NCBI GenBank assembly: GCA_003864495.1
Contig: ML133401.1
Coordinates: 5,075,189-5,139,188, forward strand
Direction: 5' to 3'
Source: Nemopilema nomurai
Lineage: Eukaryota > Cnidaria > Scyphozoa > Rhizostomeae > Rhizostomatidae
DNA: 64,000 nucleotides
The notes below the pieces were generated by a model. The model saw only the letters and a program-made list of their open reading frames with translations. It was not told where the DNA came from and ran no database searches. Each line of letters begins with the position of its first letter. The stretch's first letter is position 1. Shown piece after piece: positions 34,701 through 46,700 of the stretch. Both the position numbers and the translations under genes were made by a program.

Positions 34701-37700
34701 ATTCAATCGCTGGAAGCCTCATTTGCACCCCATGTTTGGCTGGAAAATACTGTCCCTACACGACGTACGTGCTCTAAAACGAAGCAAATCTTGTTGAACA
34801 CATTTGCTTAAACTTTCTTCCTGTTCTCGTACTTGTTTTTCTTGTTGATGTTTTTGCATTTTTTTTAATAACACAATTCCTTCACTTACCTATCAATCTT
34901 TTGCACAATCTTTCCTCCTGTTTGTCATTTATTATTATGGCATAAAGATTTGCTTGTCGTTTGTCAGATATTTACAGCTTAAATATGCACCTAAACTTTA
35001 GACACTTGAACCTAAAGGACTTAACCCACCTTATTTAGGATTGTTGGTATCTTTCTTTCGTAGAATTGACATTGAGATCGACTGTTCACCGGGCACGTAC
35101 TCCCCCGCGTCAGCCAGTAGCTGCACTAGATGTCCTGCTGGAAAAGAGTGTACTTCTGGTACCGCCAACCCAGTAGATTGCCCTGCCGGAGAGTTCAGCA
35201 CCGGGGGTCAGTCCCAGTGCACCATTTGCCCGAAAGGCCACGCCTGTCCGAATACTACTACAGATGAGATGATCACATGTCAGCCTGGGTTTTATGCTGT
35301 TGCGGGCCGGATCCAATGTACACCATGCAGAGCTGGATTGTGAGTGCTTTGCTCGAGTCTTTCTATTTCTCCGTTTGTTTTGGTATGGTTTTCGGGCTTC
35401 CTCGCTTCATATTCTGATGATATTCCCATGACCAATGCCAACATCGTAGGAAGATATCTACAATTTTTTGTGTTTTGTCAGTTCTAATTCGATAGATGAT
35501 TTTCATACAATATTTATCGTGTAATTTTTTGTTTCTTCGAGGCTTCCTACAAGTTGGTTAAAAAGTTTTTTTAGCAGCTAATACGTATCACAAGGACGTG
35601 CTTGCCTTGGCAGTAAATGTTGGATTGATAGCCACTTTGTCACGGGCTACGAATGGTCACATTAGCCCCTCCCTCCAATGATTACTAAATTGGTATAATG
35701 AAAGTGGAGCGTGCAATTGCGCACGAGATTCACAGGGCGGGGTTCTCGCTTCTTTTGGTTCTGTGTTATAATGAGTCTTTCTATCAAGAAGTTCTCAGAG
35801 TGAGTCCTGTAGTGGCTATACATCTTGTTAATGGCACTTGATTTCATTTCTCTTTCAGTTATTGTCCAAAAACGGACGCAAGCGAGGAGTCAGCCTGTAC
35901 CGAAGGGACCTTCTCGTTAGCCAATTCGACGAAATGTACTCCTTGTCCCCCTGGGTATGAATGTCCTAACAAGAATACAGACACAATGTAAGTATTTCCC
36001 AACTGTTGCATCATTATGTTCCCGGGGGCACTACCTGCACAGCAATGTATAGTTGATTTTGTGTTTGAGCCTAAACGTGGTCTATATTGTTCAGTCAATG
36101 AATCAATGTGCCATCTTCGATTCGAAGGTCGACAACCATACTGCGCCACAGACATCCTTAGCCATCTCCTTTACATCATAATTGCTTGTTACTTGTATCC
36201 TTCCATGGTGTTTTCATTCATGTCTATGTTGGCCCTCCTCCTGCTCTTCCCCCTCTACCAGTCCTTACAGAACAATGGTATGCATGTCTCCTGCTGACCC
36301 CCCTGAAATATAACGGGTACATCGCATTTACTTTTTGCTAGGATGGTAACCCGTCTTTCTTTTATTTTAAGCCTTTCAAAGCTGGTAGAGCTTTTAATTT
36401 ATCGGTCCATTATTTATACATCTGTGTGATTCAATTCCGCTTTGCTGTGAAATTAGGACGGCTTGCCTCAACGGCACATACTCTCTTGGGAGTCAGATCA
36501 GATGCACCGAGTGTCAGCCGGGGTTTAGGTGCCCGCTGACGACAAGTGGACCAATCCAGTGTCATCCTGGTCAGTTTTCAGTCATCAACTCAGTGACATG
36601 TCAGACGTGCAAGGCTGGTTTTCAGTGCAGCAATCCTGCAGGTATGTGGTGCTTGCTGCCAATTTCTGTGCCTACAGTAGGCCTTTCAGCATATATCGGT
36701 GGGAGACACCCATTCACGGCTTTTGCGTTATCCATGAAAGAGATGTAACGTTGGAGTTCAGCCGCTGAGGGCTTGCTATTCTACGAACTGTCTTTTTGTC
36801 GGTGAAAAAAATTATGGCAGCCTTGTAGTAACAGGGTAGAGGAGAGCATTCACCTGTTTCACAAGAGTAGTTTTGTGGGGATCGCCTGAAATTACCCTAT
36901 ACATGGTGATTGTTAGACGTTTCACTGAGATGCCAAAATATCAAAGTTGAAATTGTCAACAGTATGTATTAGCTTCGCCCAAATAGAAAAGTAAGAGGCA
37001 GTGTCGCATACGAAAATGATGGAGCAAATGCAGACCTTCCAAGCTCTTCTAATTCGTTAGATTGATTTAAGTACTTATAGGCTGTTAATTTATATTTACA
37101 TCCTTGGTCATGGACGGGTTTTTTGTTTGTTTCAGATCCCGTGGAGTGTCCGGCCGGCTACTACTCTGAACCGGGCTGGGCCGCCTGCAAGCTGTGCGAT
37201 ACCGGGTACACCTGCCCGGCTGGATCGAATTCGTCCACACCCGCGTCAGGTCGGTAGGATTTCTCAACCTCATCACTGACATCGAAGGCCCCTGCTTCTA
37301 TCCTTTCTGCTTTGTGTGACGTAATGATTATGCTGCGCAATGCTTTGTCTGTTATGATTAGTACACCAAGTAATCTTTACGGTTCTCGCTTTTTTCATTG
37401 ATTTCCCGGTCAATGATCCCAAGAAGTTTAATTGTTGATTTCTACTGTCAGGACTCAACCGGTTCCCCACTGTTGACCGGTTCCCCACTGTTGACCGGAT
37501 CCCCACTGTTGACCGGATCCCCACTGTTGACCGGATCCCCCTGTTCCAGACCCTCTGTGTTTATCTGATTCCTCACAAAATAATGCATGCGACATTCATA
37601 ATGACCGCATTTTGATATTTCAGGAGAATGCAAAGCAGGCGGATGGTGCGATGGCAAGCTGTTCCACCCTTGCCCAGCCGGGACATATAACCTGTTTACT

Positions 37701-40700
37701 GGCTCCAAAGCACCAACAGTTTGCGGCAAATGCATGCCTGGCTATTACTGCACTGGTCCGGGTGTAATCAACTACAACACCTCTGTTTGCCCGGCCGGTC
37801 ATTATTGCCCAGAAGCGACAAAGTTTCCCCGCGAGTTCCCATGTCCCGCGGGCAAATATGGTCCAAACACAACGGAAACGTCCGAGTCCGATGCCTGTGT
37901 TGTTTGTGCACCCGGCTTTTATTGCCCGCAAGGCTCTCCCGATCTTTCAAACGCCTGTCCACCCGGTTACTTTTGTCCTGTTGGAACTGGAGCAGGGACT
38001 AGATTTGCATGTCCTCTTGGCACATACTCCAGTCTGAGCGGATTGGTTAATGCTTCCCAGTGCATTGATTGCCCGGTCGGTCACTATTGCCCGGATGGTA
38101 CAAACGGTCAAGCATCCGTTGCTCCTTTGCCCTGTCCGCCCGGTTCCTATAATCCATACACCCGAGCCGGTCACATCCTCAATTGCAGATCTTGCTCGGC
38201 CGGGTTCTCCTGTCCGCGAGCCGGACAAAATGCGTCTACTGATCCGTGCATGGAAGGCTATTACTGCCCCAATGGCACCATAACAAATACACAATTCCCG
38301 TGCCCTCCCGGTTCATACACAAACAGCACCAGCTTGACCAGACCGGAGGAATGTACGCCCTGTCCCCCCGGATTCTCCTGTGGATGGGCGACCGGATTCC
38401 CGACAAGCCCGTGGCAGCCATGTCAGCAAGGTCACTTCTGTCCAGAACACACACCATCGCCAACCAAATTTCCATGCCCCCCTGGCACATTCACTAATAG
38501 CAGTAGCCTTTTTTATGGAGAGCCAATGTACAGACTGTACCACGTACTACTGCCCAGGGGGTGAAGCAGCACCAAGAGACCTGTGCCCACCAGGATACTA
38601 CTGCCCAACAAAGACCCGGTTCGCAACCGAGTTCCCGTGTGCGAACAGAACATACAACCCGGGCTGGGGACTCTTCAACCAGTCGCAATGCAAAACCTGT
38701 ACCCAAGGGCATTTTTGTGAAAAGGGAACAGTCACCCCATACGAATGTCCGATAGGTATGACACGTCCTTGTGCTTTATTAATCTGCAAGTTATACGCGA
38801 TTTGATGTTTTCTCTTAAGGATAATCTCAGTTGTGCCGTAAAGCTTTTTCTTGTAATTTTCACGTCAGCTGTTTTTACAACCGTCTTCAAGTTTGAAGTT
38901 TTAAGACATTGTTGAGTAAAAACTGGAACTATCCCTTATGCGACTAAAAACTGGAACTTTCCCTTATGCGACTGAAAACTGGAACTGCCCTAATGCGACT
39001 GAAACTGGACTTCCCTTATGCGACTGAAACTGGACTATCCCTTATGCGACTGGAAACTGGGACTATCCCTTATGCGACTCATGCTGCCTATTCTGTTCTG
39101 TCCTACAAAAGAGTTCGTGTACTTTGTTGATTAACAATGATGCTGGTACTTTTATAAGTAGTACCAATAAGAAATACTCACCATGAATCGAATTTCCAGG
39201 AACTTACATGCCTTACGGGTACAACAGCACATCGGGACTAGACGTCGGAACGGCAGCCGGTTACCAAGCGCACTGCTTGTCGTGCACTGCCGGGTTCTAT
39301 TGTCACAATGCCACCGTCACCCCATTCAAATGTGGCACGGGCTATTACACCAAAGCCGGACAGTCCGTTTGTCAGGTATGCACCGTCTTTCTTTCTTCCA
39401 ACTTCTGTGGATATAATCAGTGTGATATCTGGTCAGCGTCAAATAACGATATCCGGGAATAGTTGGGAATTTTTTTTATAGCTAAATGTGTATGAATAAA
39501 CCTTGTCGTTTTGAATAGAGACATCGTGAAGTACCAGTGGTAAGATATTCTATCAGCACCCTTCCCTAGAAATAAGCCAAACAGTATTATCAATTTAACT
39601 GAATTCAGCCCTTTCTTATTCAACTCAATGCGAGATATCCCTTTAACAATGACCCAATGTATCCTGCATGAACAATATCGGGGGTTAATTCCATCTTTCA
39701 CTCCAATAGCCTTGTCCGCCTGGATATTACTGTGACAACGAGACGACTGCTGATTTTGACATGTATGCAAACAAGAAGTGCACCCCCGGGAAGTACTGTG
39801 GTGGAGGTTTGAAAGCTCTGAGCGAAGCAACAAACTGTAGCACTGCCCACTATTGTCCTGCAGGTGAGTGCAGTAAATAGCGATTGCTTGCCTAGCTGGT
39901 AGCGTATGCCTCAGGAGGGTATTCCAGGGTCGAAGTGTATAGTTGATGGCACAATAAGTGTATGATAGGACCACTTCGTAGCACCTTAAGGTCTTTTGCC
40001 GTAGAACTCATTGGAAAAGAGCATGGTAATGACATTCATCTAAAGAATGTGTGAAAATCTTTGAATGTTATCAGCTGAACAATTCTTTGATTGTGTAGCG
40101 ATTTTTGTACTTTTACAAACAAATCAAGGTCGCTCAGTATTGTAAATCGCTGTTGTGTTGTGTTTTGGGCTTCAGGCTCTTCTGCTCTCATCACACTGAA
40201 TACCTCTCTCCTTTCTCTCTCAAATCATTATTTTTGATTTCAAAGCAACGCCCGTTGAGATACCTTGTCCTGTCGGCACATACAACTCAGATGAGAATGG
40301 ACCGAGTATTGCGGCCTGTAAGCCATGCACGCCTGGCTATTACTGTAGGGAGAAGACCACCACCCCAACGTTGCTTTGCGACAAAGGCTACTACTGTCCC
40401 ACCAACATAACAGACGGCGTTTCCGCACTGGTTATCGGCTCGTACGGCCCTCAACAGCTGCCCTGCCCCAAAGCCACCTACACTGATGTTTACGGCACAC
40501 CAAATGTAGGCTCTTGTAAAACTTGCACAATTGGAAGTTACTGCAGAGAAGGTACTGCCACGCCCACTGACTGTCCACGTGGCTTTTACTGCCCGGCCAA
40601 CGTATCGGATCCTCAGCCTTGTCCCATCGGAACATACGGCAGCTCGACTGGGTTGCATTACAGAGAGAACTGTACACAATGTGACAAAGGATGGTAAGTC

Positions 40701-43700
40701 ATTGCTTTCGGAGATGATATTTACGCTCTCAATCTCAGTCAGTACGAGACTGGATTTTCTCGTATGTAAAGTCGCTCGCATCGATAGACAAGGGTGGTAG
40801 CCTTCCAAACTGTTCGCTGTATTTTATTCGAGAGTCTACTTTATTTGCGTATAAACTTTCCGTTTGTGCAGCTAGTGAATCCAGTCTTGCTTCGATGGCC
40901 ATGAGGCGCCGAACTAGACTCGTAGAAATTGTGTTCGCTTTAATTAGGCATTACTGCTGATACTGTGTTCAGAGATACTTATGATCTTTTGTAAACGTCA
41001 GTACCTTGATTAAATGGTCTTCAATTTGCCTAGGTACTGTGACGCCCAGGGGCTTCCTAACCCAAGAGCCCAGTGTGACCCGGCTACGTTTGTACCGGTG
41101 GTGCTTATACTAGCACCCCTACAGATGGAACAACCGGAAACATTTGCCCCGCTGGAGGGTATTGTACAACGGGAAGTTGGGTATCAAAGCCGTGCCCTCC
41201 AGGAACATACAGTAACACGTCGGGTGCCACCAACGACAAAGACTGTCGCACTTGTGATCCGGGCTACTACTGCATGAAAGCCAGTGGCCCTAGTCCGGAA
41301 GGTCCTTGTTGGGCGGGATTTTACTGCAGTGCCGGATCAGACCGGCCAAACCAAACCGAATCTGATGCTGGGTTTTATGCACCCGTTGGTTCGTCGTCAC
41401 AGCGTCCTTGCCAGGTGGGCACGTACCAGCCGTTCAAACGCGGAGGCAGCTGCCTTCCTTGTAGGCCTGGGCACTATTGTGACACAACACAGCTAACCAC
41501 AACAAAACCGTGCCGTGCAGGCTATTACTGTCCGGAAGGAAGTGAGGTGGAGGTTGCTTGTCCGGTCGGAACGTACAACAATTTCACGGTGCAGAACCTC
41601 TCCTCCTCTTGTCTTCCTTGCCCCAAAGGAAAGTTTTGCAGCCCGTCAGCTCAGACGTTTCCTACAGGTACTGTTTTTTGCTTTCTATCTTCATGAAATA
41701 GCCTTTAGTTTTCACGTCTCCGTTTAGAACAGCAAGTAAACTATATGGTAATTGTCTTGCTTTTGGAAAGGATGATCTAGTCAAAGTTATAGTTGTATTT
41801 TGAGACAAATATCTAAAGTTCAAAATCTCATCAAATCTTTATGATAAGTAATGTTCAGTAAAGCATTTATGATGAACAAGGTTTTCAAAAGTAGTTCACA
41901 GGGCATACTGATTTCTTGAATGATCTTGCCATTGTACTTACATTTTTATCAGCTATACATCATTGAAATGGTCAATTTAATTTGTGTTGGATTTTCGTAT
42001 TAAAGCTGATTGATAAGTCTTGATAAGTTGATAACTACCCCATTTTATTCATGCCTTCAAGGGCAGATTGGACCAAGGCGCACTGAGTTTTCACACCCAA
42101 TATTTTTCAGGTGACTGTCAAGCTGGTCATATCTGCTTTGGCTCTGCAACCTATGGTACCCCTACGGATGGGGTTTCTTGGGGGCGGCTTTGTTCACCAG
42201 GGTTTTATTGTCCAGCTGGAACAACCTACGAAGTACCATGCCCCGAAGGCACTTACCTGTAAGTTTAATGCATCCGATCTATTTGGTGCTAGTTGTTAGG
42301 CCTATTTTTCTTGACCCAGCAACTTACCTTTGTCAGTGGCGAAGAGTTCTGTTGAATCTCAAGCTTTCCTCTCACTGCAGCATGACCGACAGAAAATGTC
42401 ATAAAGCTTCTTCGTCACTTGATGACTCTCTTAGCCAGTGAAGGTCTTTCTCATAATGAGACGCAAAGTTCCTATCGATGCCTCTTTTCTGTTGACAACT
42501 GTGTGGAACATCTTATGAACAAATTGCCTGCGTTTATGTTAATATATACGGCGTCGTTCGCCTTCTTGATGGGGAAAGATCGGTTTTCCCAAAACCATTC
42601 TATGGCTTCTGATTGATCTGATATACTAGTTTCGAATCTTTTAAAAGTCACAATCAAGGCTCAGTTTTTAGACCACTCAGCATGGAAAACGGTCTCGACC
42701 CCCGCTCTGATCTCTGCAGCTGCATTCATTTTGCAATTAGCATGATTGATATTGCCTTAACTATCGCTTACTCTCTTTCAGTGGAACATCAGGGGGCAAA
42801 GCAGTAGGCGACTGTCATCTTTGCGACAATGGCATGTACTGCTCTGAAACCAACAACACTGCACCGACTGCTCAGTGCTCTGCAGGGTATTACTGCAAGA
42901 GGGGCAACAGGATGCCGAATCCAAACAACGTGACAGTCGGTGGACCATGCTATCAGGGCCATTACTGCCCAGCAAGGACTACAGACCCCATAGCATGCGA
43001 AATTGGTATGAATCTTCAAGCATGTTTTAAATCATGACGTCACGGCTTTGCTATCTTTAGATTTGCTGTGATTTGTGATAGAATTTGCATTCGCTGTTTG
43101 TTCAGTTTGGTTTTCACACCTTTTTTGTAGGACATTACGCAAACGAAACTGGAAAATCAAGTTGCGATGTTTGTCCTGCCGGCTTTGAGTGTGCGTCCGG
43201 GACCATTTCTCCGATGCCTTGCGCGCAAGGGTACTACTGTCACATTGGTACTGATAGTGAATTCAGAGGAATAAGACAGTCATGCCCCCTGGAACGTTTG
43301 GTGCGACGCCAGGTTTGGCACTTAAAGCACAGTGCAGCAAATGCTCCGGCGGCAAAACTGCGATGCGATGTCACCAAGCATAGTGTCACTGGTCCATGCG
43401 ACGCCGGATACTTTTGCCGGGAAAGTGCAACCAGCATTCGCCCAGCTGAAGATACCTTGACCCCTAAGCGATTCGGTGGCTGCCCGGCTGGTGGCTATTA
43501 CTGCACACAAGGCTCTGTGGACCCCACGCCGTGTCCCCCAGGCACCTATGCACCGGGCAGTAAGGCCCACCTGACCCAGGTTGCTGACTGTGATCCATGC
43601 TTGGCCGGGTCTTACTGCGCTGCTGGGAACCAAACAGTTGTGTCCGGAGATTGTTCTGTCGGCTACTATTGCAACAAAGGCTCACCGGACGTAGCGCCTG

Positions 43701-46700
43701 TCAACATAACGTACGGTGGGATCTGTCCGCCAGGGACATACTGTCCAGCAGGAACAAGCTGGCCCATCCCATGCACTGCTGGAACCTACAACAACATCTC
43801 TGGTCAGGGAAGTTGTCCGGTGTGTCCAAAAGGATTCTACTGTCCTGCTAATTCCACCTATCCCATTGACTGCCCGTCTGGCTATTGGTGCGAACAAGGC
43901 GCTACTGTTGCTGATACCAACCCATGTCCGGCCGGCTACTTCAACAATCTCACTCGAAGGTGGCACAGAAGCCATTGCCAAGAATGTACGCCGGGATATT
44001 ACTGTGGACTTCAAGGTACATACATGCACATTTCAAGTTATTTATGCCGTTACCCAATGATGTCTCATTGAGTTGTCATTTCATGGGCTAGCCTTCTCCA
44101 TTGCCTTTGAAGTATGAATTCGACTTTTGCCATGAAAAGCAGCAGTTGGTATTTTTTTGTCGTTGTGGACTCGTTTCATTTTAGGATAGGTTTTGGTTTT
44201 CAAAGAAGACAGCCAAATCAAATTTGCAGATTTCCCTCAAAATCTGTGGCTATTATTATATACAAATATCGAACAGCTGAATACAAGATTATACGTAGAG
44301 AGCGCCATTATTGGGAGACTTGCACAATTTGGTTTAGATAAGTAAATGTCCGCTTTCATCCTAGGTTTGAATGCAGTCACCGACATGTGTGACCCTGGCT
44401 ACTTCTGCTCCAATTCATCAATCGCTGCCAGACCAGGATCCCTCAGCCAAGGAGGAGGCCACTGTCCCATTGGCTCGTATTGTCCCAAAGGCAGTCCGCA
44501 ACCTTTGACTTGCAAACCAGGTCAGTATTGTCCTAGCCAGGGCCTCGCGTTGCCAATCGGAAACTGTTCCGAGGGCTACTACTGTCTCGCTGGTGCATCG
44601 TCGCCGAGCCCCACTGACGGTGCTACTGGCAATATATGCCCCACTGGTGCCTACTGTCCGACCGGAAGCCACAATTACACCCTGTGTCCTCCGGGCACAT
44701 TCGCAAATACAACCGGAAACACGAATGTAACCAACTGTGTTAGCTGCACTGAAGGGTATTACTGCATGGGCTGGGGCAACACCCTGCCGACAGCCAAGTG
44801 TAATGCAGGATTCTACTGCCCATACGGACAAGATCGTCCCGACCCACCGGCCTTCGACTGCTGGAAAGCCTACTATTGCGAGGCAGGGGCGACCACTCCG
44901 CAGCCGTGTCCATCAGGAACGTACCAGGATGAGGTGCAGAAGTCATCTTGCAAGGTAATGCTTCGTTTTGTCATGTGCACTATTTTACCCCACTTTTTTG
45001 TCCTGTATGTAATATTGCGGTCTTTTGCCACAGTTTAATGACAATGTGTCCCTAAACATCCGAACAATTTTCCTTTTTACAGACATGCCCGGCCGGTTAC
45101 TTCTGTGATGCGTCCGTCTCCCCACTGGTTTCTTACAACGCCTCCATCTGCCCGAGCGGTCACTACTGCCCGCCCGGTACCAAGTTTGCAAACGAATTCA
45201 AATGCCCCGAGGAACGTTCAACAACGTGACTGGGATATCCCTTGTCACCCAGTGCACACCATGCCCGGGAAGGTATTACTGCGACTTAGAAGGACAGACG
45301 TGGTACACAAAGCTGTGTAGTCCAGGTGAGTTCGCAATTGTATGCCACCAGCGAGTAACTTGCCATTTGAGCACCAGAGATTGCACTTGCCCTTAATGGA
45401 AAGTGGAACATAATTCATGATTTAACTAGCTGTCTGTGTCGAAACTACACTCTTATTTAGCTGGGACGATTTGATAATTGGCAAGGAAAGTGGAACATAA
45501 TACATCACTTAACTAGTTGTCTGTGTCAAAACTACACTCTAACTTAGCTGGGACTTAATATTCAAGCCAGAGAAAACATTTTTCAAGGTGTAAGCGAAAC
45601 TGAAATTTCTATATCATGAAAATCATCAATTTTAGTATTTTGCAAAAGCAAACACTGTATGGCCAATTGCTTTATCTTCGCTAACATGCTACTCTCTATA
45701 TTTCTATGATTTAAATTAATTTTCTTCTTTGCCACACTCTTTAAGGCTACTATTGCCGAAGCGGAGCTTTTGTGTCTACCCCGGAGATGGTGACACCTAT
45801 TGGCGTTGACTACCACAAGAATATGACAAATTGCACATGTCCCACCTGTGAATGCCCTGCTGGTTCGTTCAACTTTACAAACGGAGGACCATGTCCCAAA
45901 GGATTTTACTGCCCACTGGGGACCGATGCGCCAATCCCATGCCCACGTGGCACATTCAGTGACAAGTTGAAGCTGCAGTCAGAGAGCCAATGCTACAACT
46001 GCACCGCGGGACAGTTTTGTGGCGAGTTGAATCTGACAAAGCCAAGTGGTCCATGCTGGGCCGGATACTACTGTCCCACGGGAGCTGCCAGAGGAGACTG
46101 GCTGTCGTGTCCGGAGGGTCAGTTTTGTGACGTAGGAAGTGTGCTGCCGGCCAACTGTCCGAATGGCACTTACAGAAACACAACCAATGGAAAGAACCTC
46201 ACCGACTGCTGGGCCTGCCCTGGTGGAAAGTACTGTGCCACCCCCGGCCTGAGTACCCCTACAGGAGACTGTGCCCCAGGGTAAGTTTGCCCGCACCCCA
46301 AATGTTGATTGCTTTAATTACGGCATCGTATTTTGTTTTGTTACATCCATTATATAATATTTTTGTAATCTATGTTGTGAGTGTTGGAATAATGTAATGG
46401 CGCTTAAGCCAAAGCTTGCTATAAGTTCGCTGTCTTCACACCTCTTTGGATTTGGGTATCAAGTGTAAATGAAATGAAAAATCCTTTTACAAGACGGAAC
46501 AATTGCCCAGGTAATAAAACCTAACAGTGATTATTCAGCCAGCTTCTTGGCTTTAGGATTCTATACTCCGTTTGGATTCAGTCTTTGCTTCTGATTCCTG
46601 TCCACTTCAATAAGCTGGATTTGTTACACTTTTGCAGGTACTTTTGTCCGGTCGGTTCCTCTCAGCGGGAGCCCCCCGCTCATAACTGCCCAATTGGGCA

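Noticed and set aside
38509..38755. Reading the end of exon 15 as a separate gene or exon
   Set aside because: There is no acceptor at the frame change, and the repeat text continues without a gap. A one-base homopolymer indel explains both the frame and the phase mismatch.
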